Positions 8,673-16,196 of a DNA stretch of 40,026 nucleotides are shown here, piece after piece (within the stretch, counting starts at the first letter, position 1; every line of letters begins with the position of its first letter). Source of the DNA: Baaleninema simplex PCC 7105 (GTDB taxonomy: Bacteria > Cyanobacteriota > Cyanobacteriia > Cyanobacteriales > Geitlerinemataceae). The stretch lies in the NCBI RefSeq assembly GCF_000332355.1, contig NZ_KB235958.1:2365266-2405291 (forward strand), in the 5' to 3' direction. Position numbers and translations under genes: made by a program. The notes beneath the pieces are model-generated. The model did no database searches and had not been told where the DNA came from. It was given only the letters and a program-made list of their open reading frames with translations.

Positions 8673-9535
8673 TAGGCTAAAACCCCCGCCTGACTCAACT
8701 GCTCTTTAGCCATCTCTTTTGCTTGCTTCACGCCATCAAAAACTTGAACGCCAAGCCCTTCTAAGTTTTTACCGTAAGGCGTTTTGGCAATTTTGCCACC
8801 AACAAACAACTCATTGGCTGGCACGTCTTGCGCCTGAATCAACCGCTCCAGCTCGGAACAACCGACATCTTCACCCATGCGCTTGAAGCAGCCCATAATC
8901 CAGGGACTCGGATCGGAAGTGACACGAAGAATAATGGATTCGGGACGAAATTCAAACAAGAAACGGGAATGGTTGCCTCCCACATGGCGAATTCCAACCA
9001 GTGCATCGAGCAAAAACGAAGCACGTTCTGGATTTTTTAGATGCTCGGGAGTCAGAGCGATCGTGTATTGATAGGCGGTCAAGTGCATTTGAGTTTGGTG
9101 AATTGAAGTTTTACCTTTTTCACCGCCTTTCGAGCCAAAAGCAACATCACCCCAGTATGGATCGAGACTGACAGCGCGGCAGACTTCTAAAGCGCCCCGC
9201 CGTTTAACGGTTGCATTCTTGTTGTCTTTATCTTTTTTGGCATCCATGTAGCCAAAAAGATCGTCGTCAATGAATTTTTCGGCGCTACACTTTTCGTCTT
9301 TGAAAGTGTACTGGTCGAGATCGGGATCGAAGGTGCGATTGATTTCATCGGGATAGTGATGTTGAAAATATTCCCGAAGCGCCCAACGAATGGCATCTGC
9401 GCTCACCGTTGTATATTGGTCGTTTCCCCGCGTAATTGTTTGTAGGGTGGCAAGTGTGCTTCCGTCACCTTCTCCGCGATTGTTAGCAGCGACAGCCGTG
9501 GGGGTAACGATGGTTGCAAAAAGATGAATTGACAT
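8672..9535 (-). CDS. cas7: Cas7 (Cst2/DevR type), backbone of the effector complex
   Basis: 287 aa from ATG 9535, chosen because AAGGAG lies 7 nt upstream. The longer open frame to 9682 reads through a palindromic repeat. The N-terminus MSIHLFATIVTPTAVAANN is the first strand of the Cas7 RRM fold. It is followed by GEGDGSTLATLQTITRGNDQ and a helix (SADAIRWALREYFQ), which matches the Cst2/DevR branch. Several copies coat the crRNA. A glycine-bearing segment (IRHVGGNHSRFLFEF) near residue 190 is also typical. It is separated from cas8 by a DUF559 gene. Confidence 0.93.
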   Translation of the reverse strand: MSIHLFATIVTPTAVAANNRGEGDGSTLATLQTITRGNDQYTTVSADAIRWALREYFQHHYPDEINRTFDPDLDQYTFKDEKCSAEKFIDDDLFGYMDAKKDKDNKNATVKRRGALEVCRAVSLDPYWGDVAFGSKGGEKGKTSIHQTQMHLTAYQYTIALTPEHLKNPERASFLLDALVGIRHVGGNHSRFLFEFRPESIILRVTSDPSPWIMGCFKRMGEDVGCSELERLIQAQDVPANELFVGGKIAKTPYGKNLEGLGVQVFDGVKQAKEMAKEQLSQAGVLA

Positions 9536-9577
9536 GGAAAACTCCTTAAAAATTATGAGGTTTGCCCTCTCCCCCTG

Positions 9578-9603
9578 CCCCTCTCCCAATATTGGGAGAG
9601 GGG
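9578..9603. repeat. 26-bp perfect palindrome, cyanobacterial REP-like
   Basis: CCCCTCTCCCAAT (9578-9590) is followed directly by its reverse complement (9591-9603). It belongs to the CCCCTCTCC/GGAGAGGGG type of repeat found interspersed in many cyanobacterial genomes. It lies in the 101-bp gap between the DUF559 gene and cas7. Confidence 0.8.
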
Positions 9604-9636
9604 AGTTAGAGAAGAAAGATAGTGTTGGGAAAGGAT

Positions 9637-10086
9637 TTAACTCTCCTGTTTCCGCTTCCCTTTCCGATTCCCCTTCTCCCACCGTTGGGAGAAGGGGTTA
9701 GGGGATGAGGGCAACTCCACAGTACTGGCGGCTTGATAAATAACACCAAGAACTCCATCTAAATCACTTAAAACTTGGTGATTGGAAAACCGAATAACTC
9801 GATATCCGTAATTTTCCATTTCTTTCGTTCTGGCTGTATCGTATTCCACTCGTTCGGCATGGATTTCACCATCAAGCTCAATACCAAGCTTGCAGGCGGG
9901 ACAGTAAAAATCAAGGATAAATCGACCCACCGGATGCTGACGACGAAATCGAAGGCCATGTAGTTTTCGGTTTCTTAAAGCCTGCCATAAACGAGATTCA
10001 GCAGGTGTCATCTGCTTCCTAAGTTGCTTGGCAGACTGCTCGATTTCTGGTGTCGTACCTCGAATTCGTTTGGATGTTTTTTTCAT
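9637..10086 (-). CDS. DUF559 (Vsr-like) endonuclease-fold protein between cas8 and cas7
   Basis: 149 aa. The DUF559 core spans about 20-120: MTPAESRLWQALRNRKLHGL, FRRQHPVGRFILDFYC, LGIELDGEIHAERVEYD and YGYRVIRFSNHQVL. This is a PD-(D/E)XK/Vsr-like nuclease fold with candidate metal residues D59, E70 and D72. The last about 25 residues (from PNPFSQRWEKG) are encoded by a GGGAGAAGGGG palindrome, so the tail is repeat-derived. It sits 26 bp after cas8 in the same direction. The family is common in cyanobacteria and often surrounded by such repeats, so it may have moved in as a small mobile unit. A role in CRISPR immunity is not shown. Confidence 0.88.
   Translation of the reverse strand: MKKTSKRIRGTTPEIEQSAKQLRKQMTPAESRLWQALRNRKLHGLRFRRQHPVGRFILDFYCPACKLGIELDGEIHAERVEYDTARTKEMENYGYRVIRFSNHQVLSDLDGVLGVIYQAASTVELPSSPNPFSQRWEKGNRKGKRKQES
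9670..9697. repeat. Second CCCCTTCTCC-type palindrome
   Basis: CCCCTTCTCCC (9670-9680) pairs with GGGAGAAGGGG (9687-9697) around ACCGTT. It lies inside the 3' end of the DUF559 gene, about 70 bp from the palindrome at 9578-9603. The two may mark one repeat-bounded insertion. Confidence 0.75.
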
Positions 10087-10112
10087 GATGCTGTTTGTAA
10101 AAAAACGTGACT

Positions 10113-11618
10113 TTAATCGAGATTCATCTCCAAACCTTCCGAATCTGATTCCGCTTCACTAGCTGTGTCTCCGAATTCAGATTTCTCGGAAGAATCTTGA
10201 GACTTCTTCTTGTAAGTTGCGATCGCCAGTAATGCTAAATCCCGAGCTTGACGCCAGTTGTCATCGCTGTGAATCCAACGGGCAATTTCGATTCCTTTCC
10301 CAGTTGCTGCACCACTTTGAAAGCGACACAAGAAATCGACAAGTGCTGAAGAAAATTGTTGCTTTGTATTATGACGCTGCAACCGATAAATCGCCTTCTT
10401 TTTTGTTTTTGCGTAAGATTCTACATCAAATGTCCTTCCTTGGTCTTGAGTTAACAAAATTTCTTCCCGTAGTAAATTGCTAAATGCACCTTTTACGGCA
10501 TTAAATACAACTTTTTCGTCTTCAGTCAAACGATCTGTCATTTTGATTAATCCTTCGCGATCTGATTTGTAGATATTCTCGGATTTCTGGAATTCAAAAA
10601 ATCCGCAGTACCAAGGACGGCCTAAAATTAAGTTTTCAGCCAGCCAAGCTAAAACCTTTGATGTTGCCAACCATGTCCGTTTCGTTTCAGTATCGGCAAC
10701 TTGAACTCTAGATGGAAAGAAAGCCCGTGCCGTCTGATAAAGTTCTAACATTTCGGGTTTGGCACGAATGCGATAAACGGCTTGTTTGAGATAAGGTTGG
10801 TTTCCATCCCAAGTTTGCTTGCCCAGTTGATAGACTTCACAGTACTGGACCCCCATTTGCTGGGACTTATCGTCAACTTTGTCCTCTAGTAAAAACCGCA
10901 AACCCGCTTCTCCCGAACCTGTGGCTCGGAATTGTTCGTAAGGTTGTCCTGAGAGATTTCGTCGTAACATCACCCATTCCTTGAGATTGGTTACTTCTGG
11001 AATGGCAAGAGCAGAACGCAATCCCGGCCCGGGTAGTTTGTAGTAGCCACAAGCTAGGGGCAAAAACAGTAAGGCGACAAAACTAGATGGAGATTCTTTA
11101 TAAGGTCCGTTGATGAAGCATTCGACTAAGCCAGGGAGGTGATGACCTTTCAGGGGAATGGCTGATTTCAATTTCCCCTTGCTGGTAAATGCTTCTTTGA
11201 GATCGCGGGTGTAGTAACAGTCAAGTACGGAGCGAAACTCCAGGGTAATTTCTGGTTGTCCGTCTTCGATGAGAAACCGAAGTGGGCGGGTCGTTTTGGC
11301 CAGCGATCGCTGTTGGCTATGTTGAAGTAACGTTGAGGTAACGCCCTGGGTAAAGGTATAGCGACCTTGTGAATCGAGTTTGAGGGCGGGAACGTTGAGA
11401 TAGCCGTTTTCGAGTTGGTAGGTACTGCGAACTAACCAAGTTATAGCCTCGCGATCGCTCCCTTCCCAAGACAACCGAACTTCATCCTCGGTAACTTGCC
11501 AACTCAACGGTGCATCGTCGGGAGATAGTGCGTCTAAAGCTAAGGCTAATCCAGCTATTCCAGCTCGATGCGGTAGCAGCGTGTTTGGGTCAAAAATTGA
11601 AAGAGTTAATTTGGGCAT
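10113..11618 (-). CDS. cas8: Cas8 large subunit (Cas8a1/Cmx1-like, MYXAN type)
   Basis: 501 aa. The N-terminus (LTLSIFDPNTLLPHRAGIAG) and the block KLDSQGRYTFTQGV resemble the large-subunit proteins of MYXAN-type systems. I see no zinc-binding cysteine cluster. In type I complexes this subunit reads the PAM and recruits Cas3. The central region (GPYKESPSSFVALLFLPLAC) and the helical C-terminus (about 380-470, KAIYRLQRHNTKQQFSSALV) could contain an internally started small subunit, as seen in I-B systems, because no separate cas11 gene is visible. It follows the 85-aa gene with 13 bp between them. The family call is from overall pattern and position. Confidence 0.85.
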   Translation of the reverse strand: MPKLTLSIFDPNTLLPHRAGIAGLALALDALSPDDAPLSWQVTEDEVRLSWEGSDREAITWLVRSTYQLENGYLNVPALKLDSQGRYTFTQGVTSTLLQHSQQRSLAKTTRPLRFLIEDGQPEITLEFRSVLDCYYTRDLKEAFTSKGKLKSAIPLKGHHLPGLVECFINGPYKESPSSFVALLFLPLACGYYKLPGPGLRSALAIPEVTNLKEWVMLRRNLSGQPYEQFRATGSGEAGLRFLLEDKVDDKSQQMGVQYCEVYQLGKQTWDGNQPYLKQAVYRIRAKPEMLELYQTARAFFPSRVQVADTETKRTWLATSKVLAWLAENLILGRPWYCGFFEFQKSENIYKSDREGLIKMTDRLTEDEKVVFNAVKGAFSNLLREEILLTQDQGRTFDVESYAKTKKKAIYRLQRHNTKQQFSSALVDFLCRFQSGAATGKGIEIARWIHSDDNWRQARDLALLAIATYKKKSQDSSEKSEFGDTASEAESDSEGLEMNLD

Positions 11619-11631
11619 GAAGGGCTAGTCC

Positions 11632-11889
11632 TTATTGTTCAAAATACACTCTCCAATAGTCCCGTCGTTGGCGAGTGTAAGCGTACTCAACGGTGACAGT
11701 TCCACCCTCAAGCTCCTTTTGATATCGTTCCCCTCGGCGTTTGTAGCTATTCAAGGTACTCGGTGAAACACTCAAGCGCTTGGTAACGGTGGATGTATCG
11801 AGAGGAAGTGGTTTCCGCGAAGCTGTACTCCGCAACTCTGTAAGTTCGCTGGCGACGCTATCGAGAAGGGTCAACTGTCGATCGCTCAT
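11632..11889 (-). CDS. 85-aa putative DNA-binding protein, first gene of the effector operon
   Basis: I do not recognise this protein. The N-terminal half is a helix with a Leu-rich face (LLDSVASELTELRS). It is followed by a helix-turn-helix-like stretch: TSTVTKRLSVSPSTLNSYKR, then a short beta segment (GTVTVEYAYT) and a basic, aromatic end (RQRRDYWRVYFEQ). A GAGG ribosome-binding site lies about 11 nt before the ATG. It is the first gene after the promoter that the guide-RNA-like unit appears to target. It could be an autoregulator, a small subunit or a locus-specific accessory protein; none is proven. Confidence 0.75.
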   Translation of the reverse strand: MSDRQLTLLDSVASELTELRSTASRKPLPLDTSTVTKRLSVSPSTLNSYKRRGERYQKELEGGTVTVEYAYTRQRRDYWRVYFEQ

Positions 11890-11925
11890 GTTCGTTTCCT
11901 CGTGGCGTGGGAAATATCGATCGCT

Positions 11926-11954
11926 ACCCTAGCAGGAGCGCAAGGAAATGTCAA
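11926..11954 (-). promoter_or_regulatory. Promoter of the 85-aa/cas8/cas7/cas5 operon
   Basis: On the minus strand, TTGACA (11954-11949) and TAGGGT (11931-11926) are separated by exactly 17 bp. The expected start is near 11919, giving a 30-nt leader before the ATG at 11889. The -35 box lies inside the 37-bp site matched by the pseudo-spacer of the RNA at 12052-12160. Confidence 0.75.
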
Positions 11955-11974
11955 ATTTTAGGTTACAGTAGTCA
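11938..11974 (-). promoter_or_regulatory. Target site of the crRNA-like regulator
   Basis: Read 11974 to 11960, this site is TGACTACTGTAACCT. The pseudo-spacer starts TGACTCCTGTTACCT. That is 13 of 15 identical, with mismatches at guide positions 6 and 11 only. Beyond position 15 the match stops. The three bases 5' of the site (11977-11975) are ATG, the place where a type I PAM would be. A complex bound over 11938-11974 would cover the TTGACA box. Confidence 0.85.
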
Positions 11975-12017
11975 CATTTAGAATGTTTTACTCCAGTGTA
12001 CAGCAGCTACATGAAAT

Positions 12018-12050
12018 AAAACGCACCGACCACTGTAGCCAGTGCGTTTT
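12018..12050 (-). terminator. Terminator of the guide-RNA-like unit
   Basis: AAAACGCAC and GTGCGTTTT form a 9-bp stem (12050-12042 with 12026-12018 on the minus strand). The U-rich end TTTTATTT follows. It starts two bases after the second decayed repeat, so it would end a transcript of about 150 nt. The sequence is symmetrical enough to act on both strands. Confidence 0.65.
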
Positions 12051-12051
12051 G

Positions 12052-12160
12052 CAAACTAGCGCCTTTTGGCGATCGACGATCGACAGACCCAAATCGGAGC
12101 GGTCACTCCAGGTAACAGGAGTCAGTGTCCAACGCCTAACGGCGATCGAAGGAAATTCAC
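12052..12160 (-). ncRNA. CreR/CreA-like cas-regulating guide RNA (pseudo-repeat, pseudo-spacer, pseudo-repeat)
   Basis: The first pseudo-repeat (12160-12125) matches the array repeat except in the handle, TTGGACAC for TTGAGCAC. It is followed by a 37-nt pseudo-spacer (12124-12088), within the 34-38 nt range of the real array. The second pseudo-repeat (12087-12052) is heavily decayed but keeps TCGAT plus the hairpin CGCC-AAAA-GGCG in register. A terminator follows. Cas6 should cut after GGCG of the first repeat to give a guide with an 8-nt handle. The first 15 guide bases match 13/15 to the promoter of the cas8 operon just downstream. Known CreR/CreA RNAs have this layout: partial pairing lets the complex bind and repress without DNA cleavage. 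Expression and processing are predicted. The alternative is a dead mini-array, but the promoter match argues against it. Confidence 0.85.
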
Positions 12161-12174
12161 TCCGCTCACTTAGC

Positions 12175-12180
12175 ATATTA
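12175..12180 (-). promoter_or_regulatory. Possible -10 box of the guide-RNA unit
   Basis: TAATAT on the minus strand (12180-12175) lies 14 bp before the first pseudo-repeat and would start transcription near 12168. No good -35 box is present 17 bp upstream, so the promoter is weak, activator-dependent, or the RNA is cut from the cas3 transcript. Confidence 0.4.
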
Positions 12181-12190
12181 AGACATCTCG

Positions 12191-14521
12191 TCATGCTGGA
12201 TAGGCTCCTTTCGTCGAACAGTACTGCCATTCTGCTGAGGGTGCGATGGGATAGCCCTTAAACCGTTCCCATTGGCTTACTTGCTTGCTCGGTGCTACCA
12301 GCGGAACGGTATAGAGATTGAGTCGGCTTTTATCCCGTTGGAACTGCTCTCGGTCTTGTTCGAGTAAAGCTGTTACGGTAACGCCTTCCTGTCGTAAGTG
12401 GCCGGGATAGGTTCGCCACTCTCCATCGAGCCAGACTGAATCACATTCAGGTTTTAGGGGACTTTCCTGTTGTTCGAGCCAGTTGGCAAGATCGGCTTGA
12501 CTGACATCGCCTGAAAATGCCCGAACCATTGCCTGACCTCGATCGCGTTGAAATTTACCGTAAGGAAAACGTTTGGCATCGGCATAAAACAGGGCATCCA
12601 GGGGACGACCGCAATAGCGGCGATTCAACCGCCCCAATCGCTGAATCAAACCCGCAGGGTCGGCAATTTGCGACACGAGTAGGGTGGCGGACAAATCGAG
12701 CGACATCTCTGCGACCTGGGTGGCGATCGCTAAAACAGGAGAAAAGCATCCAAACAAGGTTGCAATGAAATGGGTTACGTCTCGTTCGTCCCGTAGAGGA
12801 CAGCTTGGAACGAGCTGCACAAACATCTTCATTTTGAAAAGGTTGGGCTTAAACGCACCTACCACGTCTCGATGATGTCGAACTCGATCTTCGTAGCGAA
12901 AGCGACTGTGATACAGCAGTGCCTTTAATCCCCGTCGCTGCGCCTCTTCATAGACTTCAACCGCCGTATTGACTTGGTTGCAAACCCACAGAACTTTACC
13001 CCCCGCCGTCAGTTCGGCTTCCACTCGTTCCCAGTTCGGTTCGTCTGCATACTGAAATCGATATCGGGGTTGGGCTTCCAACTCTTCGGGTCCTTCGACG
13101 ACGTTCGGCGGTTCTCCCACCGCTTGCTGAATCGCCTCTAACTGAGACGGTAAAAACGATGCAGACATCAGTAATACTGGAGCTTTCACGGTTTCGAGAA
13201 ACCGCAACAACGCCCCAAAAAGCCGATTGTCATAGCAGTGAACTTCGTCGAAGACAAAGGCGGCATTGGCGATCGCCGGAAAGGTGTACATTGGACGGCG
13301 ATGGCATTGCATTAACCCCAAAACAGTATCGACCGTGCAAACCGTGGCTTGAGCGGCGTATTCTTTGAACGATCGCAATTTCATTGCTGCTTCGTTTATG
13401 GTTCCGTTCCCGACTTCTTCTTCTTCACCAGTTCTCGCCAATTCCAAGTCCACATCGGCTCGCGAGTGACTCAAAACCGACTTCAACTCGTCCTGCACGT
13501 AGTCAAGAAACCCTTCTGTACTGGTTCCTGTAGTGGGGTAGCAGAAAAATAATTTGCGTCCGACGGCGTGGCGTTTTGCCCAGTGGTAAGCCCCAACAGT
13601 TTTTCCCGTACCGCATCCGGCTCGAGCCAATCCGACTCGTTCTGTAATGTTACCAAGGTCACGTTGAAACTTTCGTAGGTCATTACCCTTCAAACGCGAT
13701 CGAATCACGCGATCGAGATCGTCTTCAGTTAAAGTGCAATGCAAGGCATCTCTAACCCATTTATCGAGATCGATATCCCCATCAGCACTCGCCGAACCGA
13801 TCGAATCTCCCGCCACGAGTAAAGCTTTCAGCAACGCCGTTAACACGGGAGCAGGTTCCCAGTTAAAAAAGCCATCTCGTAAAATTTCTGCCTGTTGCAC
13901 TTTCAGGCGAGAAAGCGACCATTCCAAGGTGGGCTTTCGGGACAGCTTGAGTTGTGCCGGACAGCCAATTTGACGTACCCCAAATTTCAATAAATTCCTA
14001 AAGTCAGGGTGGTTGAAGTAAAACGCGATGCGATCGTCACCACAGCCCCAACGAATTTCGCCGAGATCGTTGGTTTTCGCACCTCCTTTTCCCCCTAATT
14101 TGAGATGATGTCCTCCGGCCACTGCCAGAGCCGTCATAAAATCGCCATCGGCTTGCTGCAACCATTCTCTAAATTCCCAAACCAGAAACATGGAGAAAAT
14201 TTCGTGGCGCACTAGCTGGGGATTGACTTTGGGATTGCGTTTGGGTTTCGCTTTAGGTATATCCTTGCGGACAACCCCCTGAAAGTGATTGTTGGCTTTT
14301 CCCCAATCGTGGAAATAAGCCGCCAATCGTGCGGTTTCCCTCAACTCGTCGAGGCTGCATTCAAGGTTGAATTGCTCGAGGATTCGAGCGCCTAGAATGT
14401 CTATAAGCAGCGTTACGGCGTTGACAACATCAGCCGTATGACCGACAAGGCTGCAAGAGCCTTTCCATTCTTTTTCAAAAGATTTCGCAAGCAAGCGATC
14501 GGGCTTCAGTTCGGACTTCAT
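12191..14521 (-). CDS. cas3: Cas3 nuclease-helicase (HD domain + SF2 helicase)
   Basis: 776 aa. The N-terminal HD nuclease shows H28 (VGHTADVV), H71-D72 (YFHDWGKANNHF), H106 (RHEIFSMF), H138-H139 (AGGHHLK) and D239. The helicase follows with Walker A AGCGTGKT (301-308), motif Ia CYPTTGTSTEGF (327-338), DEVH (425-428), SAS (453-455) and motif VI QRLGRLNRR near residue 640. It unwinds and degrades target DNA once recruited by the effector complex. HD-helicase order and length are usual for type I. Its start lies 1 bp after the cas6 stop, so cas6-cas3 are coupled. The 30-bp gap after its stop leads directly into the guide-RNA unit. Confidence 0.96.
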   Translation of the reverse strand: MKSELKPDRLLAKSFEKEWKGSCSLVGHTADVVNAVTLLIDILGARILEQFNLECSLDELRETARLAAYFHDWGKANNHFQGVVRKDIPKAKPKRNPKVNPQLVRHEIFSMFLVWEFREWLQQADGDFMTALAVAGGHHLKLGGKGGAKTNDLGEIRWGCGDDRIAFYFNHPDFRNLLKFGVRQIGCPAQLKLSRKPTLEWSLSRLKVQQAEILRDGFFNWEPAPVLTALLKALLVAGDSIGSASADGDIDLDKWVRDALHCTLTEDDLDRVIRSRLKGNDLRKFQRDLGNITERVGLARAGCGTGKTVGAYHWAKRHAVGRKLFFCYPTTGTSTEGFLDYVQDELKSVLSHSRADVDLELARTGEEEEVGNGTINEAAMKLRSFKEYAAQATVCTVDTVLGLMQCHRRPMYTFPAIANAAFVFDEVHCYDNRLFGALLRFLETVKAPVLLMSASFLPSQLEAIQQAVGEPPNVVEGPEELEAQPRYRFQYADEPNWERVEAELTAGGKVLWVCNQVNTAVEVYEEAQRRGLKALLYHSRFRYEDRVRHHRDVVGAFKPNLFKMKMFVQLVPSCPLRDERDVTHFIATLFGCFSPVLAIATQVAEMSLDLSATLLVSQIADPAGLIQRLGRLNRRYCGRPLDALFYADAKRFPYGKFQRDRGQAMVRAFSGDVSQADLANWLEQQESPLKPECDSVWLDGEWRTYPGHLRQEGVTVTALLEQDREQFQRDKSRLNLYTVPLVAPSKQVSQWERFKGYPIAPSAEWQYCSTKGAYPA

Positions 14522-14522
14522 T

Positions 14523-15149
14523 TCAACACTCCTTTACGGGATAAAACCAACCGCAGCCAAAGTGTTTTCGCCCTCCCATTCCGTAACATTGCAGCTTGAT
14601 GGAGTCTTCTTCACTCAAACCTTCAACGCAAATTCCAAACCCCAAGACATTTTTGTGGTGGACTTGAAGCGCCCGGAGTGCTAAATCTCCATCGGCGTTA
14701 CTTTCAATGTGAACGGTTGCGTCAATGTCGAGCGCTTTCAACGCCCGTTGACAAGACTCTAAAAAATGGATGGGAGCGTCGTGGCTGTGCCATTCTTTGA
14801 GTTTGAAGGTGACGAGACGCGATCGCAACACCGCACTAGGCTGGGGTAACGACATTCGCGGTTGGACTAAGCGCACCAAATGACCGCGCACGTCGAGTAC
14901 GACGTTTTGGAAACTGCGGTACCACTGCTGTACTTGTTCGGCGGGACAGCGCAAACGCAGGCGAGACTGGTGAGTCAGAAAAATCGTGCCGTTTCGATCG
15001 CTAACGCCAGGAACGCTGCACAGTAACACATCTGGTGGTAAGGCCTTACCCTCAAGTGCTGTTATTTTTAGCGCCGAATAAATTGCATAACCGTGATCGG
15101 ACGGTAAGGTTTTTCCTCTGAGTGAAAATTGCAGCTCTAGAAAATTCAT
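14523..15149 (-). CDS. cas6: Cas6 crRNA-processing endoribonuclease (Cmx6 type)
   Basis: 208 aa. The two-RRM Cas6 layout is visible: an N-terminal strand (FLELQFSLRGKTLPSDHGYA), a middle domain, and the C-terminal glycine-rich loop GMGGRKHFGCGWFYPVK (190-206). This matches the Cas6/Cmx6 family of MYXAN systems. It should cut pre-crRNA at the 3' base of the CGCC/GGCG hairpin, leaving the 8-nt handle TTGAGCAC. H19 and H60 are candidate catalytic histidines. It is preceded by the WYL gene (25-bp gap) with AGAAGAG as ribosome-binding site, and followed immediately by cas3. Confidence 0.93.
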   Translation of the reverse strand: MNFLELQFSLRGKTLPSDHGYAIYSALKITALEGKALPPDVLLCSVPGVSDRNGTIFLTHQSRLRLRCPAEQVQQWYRSFQNVVLDVRGHLVRLVQPRMSLPQPSAVLRSRLVTFKLKEWHSHDAPIHFLESCQRALKALDIDATVHIESNADGDLALRALQVHHKNVLGFGICVEGLSEEDSIKLQCYGMGGRKHFGCGWFYPVKEC

Positions 15150-15174
15150 CTTTGTATCTCTTCTGAATTAAATA

Positions 15175-16158
15175 TTACTCAAACACTCCACTTTCATACT
15201 GTCGTGCCATCGTTTCAACCTCCCGCTGCACCAAATCCACTAACTTCTGTGGCTTCCGAACCCTCGCCCCCTTGCCGTATCCCAACACCCACCGTTTGAT
15301 ATCGTTGAGACCGCAAGCCGTAAACCGCAGGACGATCGCTCCGTCGTCGCACGCTTCGATCTCCTGGCTCGAATGCCACTGACGCTCTCGGACGAACGGA
15401 GCCGTCTGCGCGTCGAAGCAAATTTCTACTGAAACGGGATCGCCTCCCGCTTCCGCTTGGAAAATGCGATCGAGATGTTTCCTCGCATCGAAGGTCGGAT
15501 CGGGTTGGAACTTCACGTCGAGCAGACGAACTTGGCGAATGCGATCGATACGAAACCAGCGAATCTCTCGACGCAAATGGCAGTATCCGATGAGATAGGG
15601 ATTGCTCCCTCTGAACACATGAATCAAATACGGATCGAATTCCCGTTCCGACTCCTCTCGCCTCGATGCAGCAAAATAGCGAACCCACAACCGACAGCGC
15701 GATCGCGTTGCCTCGACAACCGTTCGCCAAACTTCGGGGTCGATCGCTGTCTTGGCTCCCACCCCGAACACCATCCGCTCGTCTGCAAGCTGTTGAAGGT
15801 CGATCCAAGTCGAGTCGGGCAAACGCTTGGTCAGTTGTTCGATGGCGTCGCGCAACTCCCGCTCGTACAATCCGGTATATCCAGACAGCATCTGCGAGCC
15901 GAGCGTCAGAGCGAACAACTCGCCAGAGGACAGTGGAATGGAGGGCAAACGCCAGGTTAAATCGGTGTAGTACCAACCTCGTTGGCGTGAGAACTCTAAC
16001 GGGGCATCGTAACGATCGCGCAAAAACGCCAAATCGCCTGACATCGTGCGATCGCTCACGTCGCAAGCTCGGGCTAAGGTGGTGGTTGTCTGACGTTCTC
16101 CACTGCGAAGTAAATTGTCAATTTGCAGCAGTCGTTCGAGTTGGCGAGATCGAGACAT
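15175..16158 (-). CDS. WYL-domain transcriptional regulator of the cas locus
   Basis: 327 aa. The N-terminal winged HTH (about 5-65) reads RQLERLLQIDNLLRSGERQT, then VSDRTMSGDLAFLRD. The WYL domain (about 145-235) holds CRLWVRYFAASRREE, FDPYLIHVFRGSNPYLIGYC and RWFRIDRIRQVRLLD. A C-terminal WCX-like part follows. WYL proteins bind nucleic-acid ligands and often control cyanobacterial CRISPR loci. It leads the WYL-cas6-cas3 operon. An AAAGG ribosome-binding site lies upstream. The inverted repeat over its own promoter (16197-16221) is a natural candidate operator, suggesting autoregulation. Confidence 0.92.
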   Translation of the reverse strand: MSRSRQLERLLQIDNLLRSGERQTTTTLARACDVSDRTMSGDLAFLRDRYDAPLEFSRQRGWYYTDLTWRLPSIPLSSGELFALTLGSQMLSGYTGLYERELRDAIEQLTKRLPDSTWIDLQQLADERMVFGVGAKTAIDPEVWRTVVEATRSRCRLWVRYFAASRREESEREFDPYLIHVFRGSNPYLIGYCHLRREIRWFRIDRIRQVRLLDVKFQPDPTFDARKHLDRIFQAEAGGDPVSVEICFDAQTAPFVRERQWHSSQEIEACDDGAIVLRFTACGLNDIKRWVLGYGKGARVRKPQKLVDLVQREVETMARQYESGVFE

Positions 16159-16196
16159 GACCTTTTCTGTGAGTCGTAGCCGTATCTTACCCCCCT

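Noticed and set aside
9536-9682. 49-residue N-terminal extension of Cas7
   Set aside because: It is encoded by palindromic repeat DNA, and a strong AAGGAG site marks the ATG at 9535.
12052-12160. Interpretation as a stray repeat or dead mini-array
   Set aside because: The register of the second hairpin, the terminator and the 13/15 match to the neighbouring cas promoter are better explained by a regulatory RNA.
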